From Dehalococcoidia bacterium (GTDB lineage Bacteria; Chloroflexota; Dehalococcoidia; Dehalococcoidales; E44-bin46), in NCBI GenBank assembly GCA_004376105.1, contig SOKA01000089.1, forward strand, positions 1 to 22,197: a stretch of 22,197 nucleotides of DNA. Reading direction: 5' to 3'. The position numbers and the translations under genes were made by a program. Below, in pieces: positions 8,852-15,022 of this stretch. Every line of letters begins with the position of its first letter. Position 1 is the stretch's first letter. The notes under the pieces are model-generated. The model ran no database searches and was not told the DNA's origin. It saw nothing but the letters and a program-made list of their open reading frames with translations.

Positions 8852-8865
8852 TTTTTGTCCCTCCC
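8849..8865 (-). promoter_or_regulatory. SD site facing an ATA start (I42-like lipoprotein)
   Basis: On the minus strand GGGAGGG (8865-8859) is followed by 7 nt and then ATA (8851-8849). No ATG, GTG or TTG is in frame between this SD and the ATG at 8830, which lies 28 nt beyond it. Confidence 0.5.
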
Positions 8866-9117
8866 GCTCAAAAACTTTCCTTTCACTAAGTATAACAAAA
8901 AGGTCACCACTTGGTTAGTGTTAGCTTGAAGTAATTCTAAAAAAGGTTTTATGGAAATGGCGATTAGAGGGTGGTATAGTGCAGATGTTGGTAAGGCGAG
9001 GGAGTTATTGAAGCGTATGCTTCGCAGGGTAGGTTAAGGTAGTGAATGAGGTGTTGGAAGGTTGAAGCTCTAATTAAAAGTTAGTAGTAAAAAATTAATA
9101 TTATTAACTGGCTAACT
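8866..9117. other. Intergenic stretch without a supported gene
   Basis: Between the lipoprotein cluster and the AT-rich island no convincing gene is visible. Seen are an inverted pair CACTAA/TTAGTG (8884-8889 and 8915-8920), a small hairpin GAAGC-GTAT-GCTTC near 9010-9023, and a 28-codon ATG frame (8951-9037) with no SD. The base composition becomes AT-rich towards 9070, which marks the left edge of the island. No transposase remnant, tRNA or attachment site was recognised. Confidence 0.4.
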
Positions 9118-9146
9118 TTATTTATGATAAACATAAGGTTTATAAT
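9118..9146 (+). promoter_or_regulatory. Promoter and possible operator of the ParB-like gene
   Basis: TATAAT at 9141-9146 is a perfect -10; the matching -35 region (TTATTT, 9118-9123) is poor. The dyad TTATG-ATAAA-CATAA (9122-9136) fills the spacer, where a bound repressor could block polymerase. The ParB-like protein itself carries an HTH and is a candidate autoregulator, which is only an inference. Confidence 0.45.
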
Positions 9147-9203
9147 AGCTAAAAAACAAATCAATACCAATATTTGATTTACCCGAGTAAGGAGGTATGA
9201 CAA

Positions 9204-10550
9204 ATGCCAATTAACTATCAAGTAAGAAAAATAAAAGTAACAGATTTATTGCTGGATGCACAGAACCCTAGATTTGTTAGTTTAACAGAGAAGGATCAAT
9301 GTGCGATTATATCATATCTCCTCGAATATGAGGACGTTATTGATTTGGCTAGATCAATCTCTTCCTATGGTGGGCTTATGCCTGGTGAATTTCCAATCGT
9401 TTACATTGAGAATGGTAATAATTATGTTGTAGAGGGAAATCGCAGAGTCTGCTCATGTAAAATGCTTTTGGATCCCAGTTTGGCTCCGGCCGAATACAGG
9501 GCTTCAATTCCTACAATAACAAAACTCACTAGAGACGCTGTTAAAAAGATCCGAGTACATATCGTTAGTTCGAGAGAAGAGGCTCAAATTGTTCTCGGAA
9601 CGAGACATATTCAAGGAGTAAAAAGATGGCCGTCTATTTCTAAATTTATGTTTTTTGCTAAGCATTTGGAAGCCGGGAAGTCTATCAGTGAAATAGAGTT
9701 ACTGACGGGAGTAAGTAAAGGCGTAATTACAAGATCCTTAAAGAAACATTATTTCCTACAACATATATTATCATTAGACTGCTGGACTGACTTGGAAAAA
9801 CAGAATCGCGTTAATTATGCGTCATTACACCAAATCGGTGTCGATAGAATACTGAGGATATTTAGCACAGATGGCAGTAAAGAATTAAAACTTTCATATG
9901 ATGCCCAGTACAAGCCGGTTTCTGAGCTTCCGGATTTCGGTAAAATTGTTGAACACATAGTTAGGAGGGTGTTAAACATATTACCAGGAAAATCACCGAT
10001 AACAACTCGTACTTCTTTTTCAAGAATTAGGGACGATGTGAAAGATTGGTTGCCAACAACTACTACTCGTGGACCTAGACCTTCTGGACAAACTGAATTC
10101 TATCTTGAAAACCTTACATATAATATTCCTCCGACCACTGACGATGACCGTGCATTAATTGCGATGTGTGAAGAGATTAAGAAGGCATCAAGGGGAGGGG
10201 CTTATCGTCAATATCCCCTAGCCACTTCTTATCTGACAAGAGCTGTAATTGAGCAATCCTGCAAGCGATATCTTAAGATTAATGATAATGCTGCTCATGG
10301 AAGATTATGTCCTCAAAACAGAGATTCTTCTCTAACGAAAATACTTCAACATTTCTGCAATAACCCTGTATTGTTTTCTGACAATAATTATCATAGGCTT
10401 TTCATCGGTCTTTTCCCTAATGGAAAGGGTATTAAAGACATAATGGATTTAAACATGCATCACCCAGGTTTATCTTTGCCAACTGGTCCACTTCTGGAAA
10501 GTTGGGTTTCGGCGGGACTAAAAAGGCTACTTGAGTATTTACTTAAATAG
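9204..10550 (+). CDS. ParB-like nuclease-domain protein with HTH and helical C-terminal domain
   Basis: 448-residue protein of the ParB/sulfiredoxin-like fold. The N-terminus has DLLLDAQNPRF (about 14-24) and the nucleotide-binding motif EGNRR (77-81), the form found in ParB-like proteins of mobile and defence loci rather than GERR of chromosomal ParB. RHIQGVKRW (134-142) leads into a helix-turn-helix (about 157-182, AGKSISEIELLTGVSKGVITRSL), the order seen in ParB. From about 300 to 448 follows a helical domain with YPLATSYLTRAVIEQSCKRYL and an ending HHPGLSLPTGPLLESW; I do not assign it to a named family. AAGGAGGT ends 7 nt before the ATG. It is the first gene of an AT-rich three-gene block with a DNA methyltransferase and a nuclease, so a role in DNA recognition, cleavage or regulation is likely; chromosome partitioning is unlikely because no parA is present. 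Confidence 0.8.
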   Translation: MPINYQVRKIKVTDLLLDAQNPRFVSLTEKDQCAIISYLLEYEDVIDLARSISSYGGLMPGEFPIVYIENGNNYVVEGNRRVCSCKMLLDPSLAPAEYRASIPTITKLTRDAVKKIRVHIVSSREEAQIVLGTRHIQGVKRWPSISKFMFFAKHLEAGKSISEIELLTGVSKGVITRSLKKHYFLQHILSLDCWTDLEKQNRVNYASLHQIGVDRILRIFSTDGSKELKLSYDAQYKPVSELPDFGKIVEHIVRRVLNILPGKSPITTRTSFSRIRDDVKDWLPTTTTRGPRPSGQTEFYLENLTYNIPPTTDDDRALIAMCEEIKKASRGGAYRQYPLATSYLTRAVIEQSCKRYLKINDNAAHGRLCPQNRDSSLTKILQHFCNNPVLFSDNNYHRLFIGLFPNGKGIKDIMDLNMHHPGLSLPTGPLLESWVSAGLKRLLEYLLK

Positions 10551-10576
10551 TTGTGGCCAAAGTAACCTCTACGTAT

Positions 10577-10582
10577 TATAAT
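10577..10582 (+). promoter_or_regulatory. Possible -10 element for the methyltransferase gene
   Basis: A perfect TATAAT lies in the 49-nt gap before the methyltransferase start. No good -35 is seen (TTGTGG at 10551-10556 is 20 nt away), so a separate promoter is only possible. It would let the methyltransferase be made independently of the genes around it. Confidence 0.3.
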
Positions 10583-10599
10583 CTTGACATGAGGTGAAA

Positions 10600-11448
10600 A
10601 TGGTAGTTAGTTCAAAGTATTGGTCTCCACTTAGATATCCAGGAGGGAAAGCCTGCTTAACAAAACAAATAAAGAGTATCATCATTCTCAATGAAATAAG
10701 AGGAATTGATTATGCTGAGCCCTTCGCCGGTGGAGGTGGATTGGCATTATCTCTGCTAGCCGATGGATATGTTTCCCATGTGCATCTCAACGACCTTGAT
10801 TCGGCAATATTCGCTTTTTGGTCCAGTGTTTTAGAAGAAACTTCCGAAATGTGTAGGCTTATTATGGACACACCTGTAACAATAGAACAATGGCATCATC
10901 AAAAAGACGTACTATCAAATCCATCTAAATATTCGTTATTGGAATTGGGCTTTACAACCTTTTTCTTAAATCGTACGAATCGTTCTGGGATAATTGAGGG
11001 TGGTGTTATTGGAGGATTGCAGCAGAATGGCAATTACAAAATTGATTGTCGATTTAATAAAAATGATTTGATTCAACGAATTGAATTTATAGCATCTCGT
11101 AAGAACTATATTTCATTAACACGCTTCGATGCTTGTGAATTCATAAAAAATGTAATTAACAAAAACCCAAAAGATTGCCTTACATTTCTCGATCCCCCAT
11201 ATTATGAAAAAGGAAATCAGTTATACTTTAATGCCTTTAATCATAAAGATCATTTGGAGCTATCTAAAGTAATACAGAAGAAGTTAAAAGAACCATGGAT
11301 TGTAACGTATGGCGATGTCCCTGCAATAAATGCCATGTATTCTTTGTCCTCTAATATTCGTTATCAAATAAATTATACTGTCTCAACGAAGAAAAAAGGA
11401 TCTGAGATTATGTATTATTCCCCTAACTTAAAGGTGTCTCACAAATGA
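10600..11448 (+). CDS. D12-class adenine-N6 DNA methyltransferase (Dam-like)
   Basis: Transfers methyl from S-adenosylmethionine to the N6 of adenine in DNA. The protein is 282 residues from the ATG at 10600, which has GAGGTGA (10591-10597) at normal spacing; a GTG at 10594 overlaps that SD and is less likely. Motif order is that of the alpha (Dam) group: RYPGGK (12-17, motif X), AEPFAGGGG (39-47, SAM-binding motif I), a middle region for target recognition including FFLNRTNRSG, and the catalytic DPPYY (198-202, motif IV). The target sequence cannot be read from this. Codons are A/T-rich like those of both neighbours. In a block with a PD-(D/E)XK nuclease it may protect host DNA, but a solitary regulatory or phage-type methylase is also possible. 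Confidence 0.88.
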   Translation: MVVSSKYWSPLRYPGGKACLTKQIKSIIILNEIRGIDYAEPFAGGGGLALSLLADGYVSHVHLNDLDSAIFAFWSSVLEETSEMCRLIMDTPVTIEQWHHQKDVLSNPSKYSLLELGFTTFFLNRTNRSGIIEGGVIGGLQQNGNYKIDCRFNKNDLIQRIEFIASRKNYISLTRFDACEFIKNVINKNPKDCLTFLDPPYYEKGNQLYFNAFNHKDHLELSKVIQKKLKEPWIVTYGDVPAINAMYSLSSNIRYQINYTVSTKKKGSEIMYYSPNLKVSHK

Positions 11449-11471
11449 AAGTTGGGCGAAGCCTTTATTCT
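11446..11471 (+). repeat. 26-bp direct repeat, copy 1
   Basis: Matches copy 2 (12438-12463) at 24 of 26 positions, with weaker similarity running on to about 11488. Its first three bases are the stop codon of the methyltransferase gene, and its right end leads into the SD of the nuclease gene. It includes GGC-GAA-GCC, able to form a small hairpin. AAGTTGGG (11449-11456) can also pair with upstream CCCTAACTT (11421-11429), with one G-T wobble. Confidence 0.7.
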
Positions 11472-11494
11472 GGGGGATTAGTGGAGAGGAAAAG

Positions 11495-12391
11495 ATGGAT
11501 TACATAAGAAAAAAGATAGCATATTGGGAGATAAAATATGGGCAAATTGCGATAACTGGAAGCGATTATCAAGTTGCTAAGAAACTGTTCGAGGGTTATT
11601 TTGGTAGAACTTTTGAATTGGCAACATTCAAAGGGGACTTTCCTAATAGGCATTTTATACATGAAGGTAATAGAAATTCATTGAGATTAGCGTGTGCGCC
11701 GTTTTTTGGGACGTTAAGGGAAGGCGATGTTGTATACATTCAACCGTTGGGCACGGATAAAATAAAAATCTTGGAAAATGAGCCGATTGAGAAGATTGAG
11801 GAAATTAGAAGTTTGGAGGAGAAAGAGATTATTCCTCCGGGAACTAGTGCTGATATTACCAAACTAATCATAGATATAGTAAAAGAAAATAGAAGGTTAA
11901 GAGAAGAAAATGAAGAACTGCTTATATATAAAGATAGGTTAGAAAAGTATCAAAAACTGGAATACATTTTTGAAGATGAAAAGTTTATGGAAGATTGGCT
12001 GGAGAGGAATATACATAAAGCACTTGCGAATCTAGAGGTTATAGACCGTCAACCTGTCGTTACATGGAATGAGATGTTCATGAGAAATAAACCGGATTTC
12101 TTTTGTTTGGACAAAACCACCAGAGAGTTAGTTATAGTCGAAAATAAGGTGCGAGGTAGGCATAGGAAGGTAGAGACACAGTTCTTGACTTACAGAGCTT
12201 GGGTTAATAGGAACATAGATAAGATTAATGAGAAGTACAAGAGTAAGAACTTGAAAGCGACTGAGAACTTTAAGTTTGTAATAATTACGGATACAACTGA
12301 TGAGCGATTAGAAGCAATCTGTGAGGATAATATGATTGCTTTGGTTCTTATTGATGGTGGTGTTGTTTTTGAGGAAATAGTACCATATTAA
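11495..12391 (+). CDS. PD-(D/E)XK nuclease of DUF91/NucS-like type with N-terminal domain and coiled coil
   Basis: 298-residue predicted DNA endonuclease. The C-terminal half carries the restriction-endonuclease-fold core: E170 in WLERNIHKAL, D201 in NKPDF, E216 and K218 in IVENK, and Q229 in TQFLTY, the same order of residues as in DUF91/NucS enzymes. All expected catalytic residues are present, so it should be active. Residues about 119-158 (DITKLIIDIVKENRRLREENEELL...) form a likely coiled coil for dimerisation. The N-terminal 1-95 (including FKGDFPNRHFIHEGNRNSLRLACAPFFG) is a separate small domain I do not recognise; it may recognise DNA or a modified base. The ATG at 11495 follows GAGAGGA by 4 nt. 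It is placed 46 nt after the methyltransferase, between two copies of a 26-bp repeat. Restriction or mismatch cleavage are both conceivable. Confidence 0.8.
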   Translation: MDYIRKKIAYWEIKYGQIAITGSDYQVAKKLFEGYFGRTFELATFKGDFPNRHFIHEGNRNSLRLACAPFFGTLREGDVVYIQPLGTDKIKILENEPIEKIEEIRSLEEKEIIPPGTSADITKLIIDIVKENRRLREENEELLIYKDRLEKYQKLEYIFEDEKFMEDWLERNIHKALANLEVIDRQPVVTWNEMFMRNKPDFFCLDKTTRELVIVENKVRGRHRKVETQFLTYRAWVNRNIDKINEKYKSKNLKATENFKFVIITDTTDERLEAICEDNMIALVLIDGGVVFEEIVPY

Positions 12392-12421
12392 TGAGAAAGC
12401 CTAGATTTTAGAATAAATGAA

Positions 12422-12471
12422 AGCAGTCAAGAACGACTGAAAGTCGGGCAAAGCCTTTATTCTTGACGGCT
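12422..12471. other. Strongly foldable element (three-way-junction-like) containing repeat copy 2
   Basis: GTCAAGAA (12426-12433) pairs exactly with TTCTTGAC (12460-12467), and AGC/GCT (12422-12424 with 12469-12471) extends the stem past one mismatch. Inside are CGACT-GAA-AGTCG (12434-12446) and GGC-AAA-GCC (12447-12455), giving two small hairpins on one outer stem. It starts 30 nt after the nuclease stop. It could be a structured RNA, the 3' end of the island transcript, or a recombination site folded as single-stranded DNA. Confidence 0.6.
12438..12463 (+). repeat. 26-bp direct repeat, copy 2
   Basis: Second copy of the repeat at 11446-11471, 992 bp away in the same orientation. The two differences are both transitions (T/C and G/A). 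The shared core is GGGCRAAGCCTTTATTCT. No third copy was noticed in the window. Confidence 0.7.
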
Positions 12472-12498
12472 GGCGGAGTAGTCAGATAATGAGAACCG

Positions 12499-12519
12499 GG
12501 GGAGCTGAAATAGCTCCCC
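12499..12519 (+). terminator. Intrinsic terminator at the end of the AT-rich island
   Basis: GGGGAGCT (12499-12506) pairs exactly with AGCTCCCC (12512-12519) around GAAAT, followed by TTATTAGTT. It stands 107 nt after the nuclease stop and ends the plus-strand block before the convergent anti-sigma gene. On the minus strand no T run follows, so it should not serve that side. Confidence 0.65.
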
Positions 12520-12580
12520 TTATTAGTTACAGTGCGTCTGGTAAGGCAAAGAGAGTAGGCGGAGGTGGCAAGGTTTTAGC

Positions 12581-13423
12581 CTAATCCAAAGCGGCGAGGG
12601 CTCTTTCATAGCCGGTTTCCGATACGTCAATTGCCCGGCGCAGGGCAGGCTTTGCCGATTCTGGGGCTCCCCTTAGCCCAGCGCGGAGAGCAGCTGGGTG
12701 ATTGGCAGCATAATGCGCTACGGTCATCCTCAGTTTAGCTCGGTCATTACCCTCGACAACGGCACCTCCTCTACCCCTCGCCTTCTCAGATGGCGCAGGT
12801 GGTGCTAGCTCCTCTGTCGGCGCCCCGGGGACACTCTCTACTGCCGGAACCTCCAGTTTCTCGACTGAAACTAATCTCGCCAGCAGTGCCAGACGCTTAT
12901 CCAGGCGCTGGGCGACGACATCTACTTGCTGGGCGTTGCCTTTGCTTGCCATATAGATTATTTCAGCTACTCTTCTATCGGCCAGCATGGCACACAGTCT
13001 TGCCTTACCCATATCGGAGGGGGTTAGTGTCAACTGTACTTGCTCAGTGGCTAGCTTCACCGGGTAGAGAGGGCTATCGGGCATACTGTTACTGGCTGCC
13101 GCTGCTGTGCCCCCTCCGGCTAATAGGAGAATACTAACTATCATTACCGCCATTACCCGCCGCGGTCTCAAGCCAAACAAGGGTAGCCTTCTCTTAGTCG
13201 CTGTTTGAATTGCCGAGCGGAATTCATATCTGGCTCTGGCTTTAAACTCGGAGCGGGGTAAGATAGCTGACGCCTTTCTGACAACCTGAGCCGTCCGAAG
13301 CAGGGGCTCAAGCTGGGCCGCCTGCTCAGGGTAGCTCTGAAGACACTGCTCTACACCCTCGCCCTTAGCCAGTCTCTCCAGACATTCATCCAGGATATTT
13401 TCAAACTCACTATTCTTCTTCAT
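12581..13423 (-). CDS. DUF5667-domain membrane anti-sigma factor (predicted)
   Basis: 280-residue protein with a cytoplasmic N-terminal part, one membrane helix (about 89-110, VMAVMIVSILLLAGGG) and an extracytoplasmic DUF5667-type domain beginning MPDSPLYPVKLATEQVQL and including ALCAMLADRRVAEI-type helices (about 114-190). Residues 1-60 (FENILDECLERLAKGE...YPEQAAQLEPLLRTA) are the helical segment often found next to ECF factors and would hold the sigma factor. The region about 190-225 is Pro/Ala/Glu-rich and looks disordered. It starts 5 nt after the stop of the ECF sigma gene, so the two are translationally linked. The inferred role is sequestering that sigma factor at the membrane until an envelope signal arrives; the signal is unknown. 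Confidence 0.8.
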   Translation of the reverse strand: MKKNSEFENILDECLERLAKGEGVEQCLQSYPEQAAQLEPLLRTAQVVRKASAILPRSEFKARARYEFRSAIQTATKRRLPLFGLRPRRVMAVMIVSILLLAGGGTAAAASNSMPDSPLYPVKLATEQVQLTLTPSDMGKARLCAMLADRRVAEIIYMASKGNAQQVDVVAQRLDKRLALLARLVSVEKLEVPAVESVPGAPTEELAPPAPSEKARGRGGAVVEGNDRAKLRMTVAHYAANHPAALRAGLRGAPESAKPALRRAIDVSETGYERALAALD

Positions 13424-13428
13424 TTATC

Positions 13429-13962
13429 TCATACCACCGATAGTGCTTTGCGCAAGGCTACTATAGCGCTATGCTGTAACGCCTTTACCGCCCCTTCACT
13501 CTTGCCCATAATCTTAGCTACCTGGGCAATAGACAGCTCACCAGCAAAACGAAGAGAAATCACCTCCTGCTGCGCCGGTGTCAGTTTTCTAGCTGCTGAG
13601 AGTAGCCTCTCGATATCTAGCCTCTGCCCGGCTATTAGTTGTGGGTCATCATCGCTGGCCACTAGAGACTCATCAAGGGGAGCAGTAGCTGCCTTTGCTT
13701 TCCTTCTCAGGTAGTCAACTACCCGGTTGTGGGCAATACGAAACAGCCAGGCAGAAAAGGGGATACCTCTCCACTTGAAAGAAGAGATAGCCTGGATTGC
13801 GTTGAGAAAGACCTGCTGAGTTATATCCTCTGCCTCCATCCTATCTCCTATCCTGAGAGCTACATAGCGATAAATCTTATCGAAATACTCCTCATATAGT
13901 TGAGCAAAAGCCGCCTGGTCACGCTGCTTTGCTCGTCGGACAAGGCTCTCCTCATCTTGCAC
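13429..13962 (-). CDS. ECF-type RNA polymerase sigma factor
   Basis: 177-residue extracytoplasmic-function sigma factor with only regions 2 and 4. Region 2 is visible in YEEYFDKIYRYVALRIGDRMEAEDITQQVFLNAI and in FSAWLFRIAHNRVVDYLRR; region 4 is LTPAQQEVISLRFAGELSIAQVAKIMGKSEGAVKALQHSAIVALRKAL with its HTH. The start is a GTG at 13962, supported by AAGGAG 7 nt upstream. A TATACT-like -10 (plus-strand AGTATA, 14015-14020) lies in the divergent gap, without a clear -35. The partner anti-sigma gene follows directly. The target promoters cannot be told from this window. Confidence 0.93.
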   Translation of the reverse strand: MQDEESLVRRAKQRDQAAFAQLYEEYFDKIYRYVALRIGDRMEAEDITQQVFLNAIQAISSFKWRGIPFSAWLFRIAHNRVVDYLRRKAKAATAPLDESLVASDDDPQLIAGQRLDIERLLSAARKLTPAQQEVISLRFAGELSIAQVAKIMGKSEGAVKALQHSAIVALRKALSVV

Positions 13963-14137
13963 CTGACAACTCCTTGCTACCTAACCGGTAATTATGGTGT
14001 TATCCTGTGCATATAGTATAACGAAGGGAACGCTAAAAAGATAGGTTATTAGTCTAAGTTAAGCGGGAAGTAGAGATTATGTATCCACCTCACCCTCCTT
14101 AATCTACCAAAAAATTAAGTTTTGGGACACTTTAACG

Positions 14138-14158
14138 GACGACCTCAGGTATGTCGTC
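14138..14158. repeat. Inverted repeat upstream of the acetyltransferase promoter
   Basis: GACGAC (14138-14143) and GTCGTC (14153-14158) are exact inverted copies 9 nt apart; ACAC (14127-14130) and GTGT (14167-14170) add an outer, less regular pair. The site lies where the -35 of the extended -10 promoter at 14171 would be, so it may be an operator in the gap divergent to the ECF sigma gene. Confidence 0.35.
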
Positions 14159-14167
14159 GATAGAATG

Positions 14168-14176
14168 TGTTATAAT
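14168..14176 (+). promoter_or_regulatory. Extended -10 promoter of the acetyltransferase gene
   Basis: TGT followed by TATAAT (14171-14176) forms an extended -10; no -35 hexamer is seen 16-18 nt upstream. Transcription would start near 14183, giving a leader of about 30 nt with the SD AAGGGA at 14201-14206. Confidence 0.5.
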
Positions 14177-14213
14177 AATTCTAAAACTAAAACTTTCTTC
14201 AAGGGATAAAAAC

Positions 14214-14873
14214 TTGTCTTATTATGTGCGTCTGGCGCACAAGGAAGACATTGCCCAGGTCACTGAGATTGACCGTGAAGCCTTCCCTACCCTGTGGCCC
14301 CCGGTGGACTACGAGCATGAGCTACAAAGCTGGTTAGCCCATTATATTGTAGCTTATGATGATAGCGAAATGGGTGAGGAGGCCGAGGTAACAGTTGCCC
14401 CAGAGAAGAGCCTCTCCAGGCTGACATCTAGGGTAAGGCAGTTGTTTAACGACGAGCACTTCTTCAGCAGTGAACTGCCTCCACCAGGTAGACAATACAT
14501 TATCGGGTTTGCCGGCTTCTGGATTATGGCTGACGAAGCTCATATAACTAACATTGCCGTGCGGAAAATTCATCGTCGCCGGGGGATAGGGGAGCTGCTA
14601 CTTATATCCATTATAGACCTGGCTACGGAGCTAAATGCCCGTAACCTTACCCTAGAAGTACGTGCTTCTAACACTGCTGCCCAGAGTCTTTACTACAAGT
14701 ATGGTTTTAGCCAAGTAGGTCTACGCCGTGGCTACTACACAGATAATAAAGAAGATGCTGTATTGATGTCCGCTGAAAATATCACCTCGGCCTCATTCCA
14801 GTCACGCCTAAACCAGTTAAAGAAAGCTCACTCCCAAAAATGGGGGATAGCCCTCTACCAGGTTGTCCGCTAG
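14214..14873 (+). CDS. rimI: GNAT acetyltransferase, RimI-like
   Basis: N-acetyltransferase of the GNAT fold, most like RimI, which acetylates the N-terminal alanine of ribosomal protein S18. The protein is 219 residues from the TTG at 14214, chosen because AAGGGA lies 7 nt upstream and the protein then begins SYYVRLAHKEDIAQVTEIDREAFP, the usual N-terminus. The longer frame from 14151 would start upstream of the likely promoter. The acetyl-CoA loop is RRRGIGELLL, followed by LTLEVRASNTAAQSLYYKYGFSQVGLRRGYY, strongly RimI-like. It is longer than the usual ~150 residues because of an insert of about 45 residues in the middle (MGEEAEVTVAPEK...LPPPGRQ) and a C-terminal extension. It stands alone with its own promoter; the usual tsaB/tsaD neighbours are absent, so the substrate is an inference. 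Confidence 0.8.
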   Translation: MSYYVRLAHKEDIAQVTEIDREAFPTLWPPVDYEHELQSWLAHYIVAYDDSEMGEEAEVTVAPEKSLSRLTSRVRQLFNDEHFFSSELPPPGRQYIIGFAGFWIMADEAHITNIAVRKIHRRRGIGELLLISIIDLATELNARNLTLEVRASNTAAQSLYYKYGFSQVGLRRGYYTDNKEDAVLMSAENITSASFQSRLNQLKKAHSQKWGIALYQVVR

Positions 14874-14920
14874 ATACTAACCTCACTGGAGTTTTACAAT
14901 AACAAGCCTCCGCCAAACTC

Positions 14921-14949
14921 TTGACATTAGGCTAAATGTATTTTATAGT
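14921..14949 (+). promoter_or_regulatory. Promoter of the fatty-acid synthesis operon
   Basis: TTGACA (14921-14926) and TATAGT (14944-14949) are separated by exactly 17 nt, a near-consensus vegetative sigma promoter. It lies 73 nt before the first gene. Transcription should begin near 14956. Confidence 0.85.
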
Positions 14950-14963
14950 TACGAACATGTAAC
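14948..14963. promoter_or_regulatory. Palindrome over the fab operon start site (candidate operator)
   Basis: GTTAC (14948-14952) and GTAAC (14959-14963) are exact inverted copies 6 nt apart, overlapping the end of the -10 and the predicted start. This is the position of a repressor site. The sequence does not match the FapR box that I know from Firmicutes. Confidence 0.45.
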
Positions 14964-15022
14964 AGGCTGGTGCGCTTTCTTAAAAAGCCTCGTTTCAAAT
15001 AGCTAGGATTTGTAGATGCAAA

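Noticed and set aside
8951..9037. 28-codon open frame starting ATGGAAATGGCG
   Set aside because: No SD, no recognisable protein, and it is short enough to occur by chance.
11421..11457. attC-like look of CCCTAAC ... GTTGGGC at repeat copy 1, suggesting an integron cassette
   Set aside because: Copy 2 has GTCGGGC, which breaks the GTTRRRY core, the left box lacks the required purine, and no integron integrase is in the window.
9204..12391. Prophage or transposon carrying the AT-rich block
   Set aside because: No integrase, transposase, phage structural gene, tRNA target or terminal inverted repeats were found; only the internal 26-bp repeats hint at mobility.
12430..12480. Resemblance of GAAAG...GCAAAGCC to part of the c-di-GMP (GEMM) riboswitch consensus
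   Set aside because: The rest of the aptamer is missing, the base pairing seen is different, and the element follows a gene instead of preceding one.
12489..12584. 31-codon open frame after the nuclease gene
   Set aside because: It runs through the terminator hairpin and overlaps the end of the convergent anti-sigma gene; no recognisable protein.
14151..14213. Longer start (ATG 14151) for the acetyltransferase
   Set aside because: It lies upstream of the likely -10 at 14171, has no SD, and adds residues unlike the family; the TTG at 14214 has a good SD and gives the normal N-terminus.
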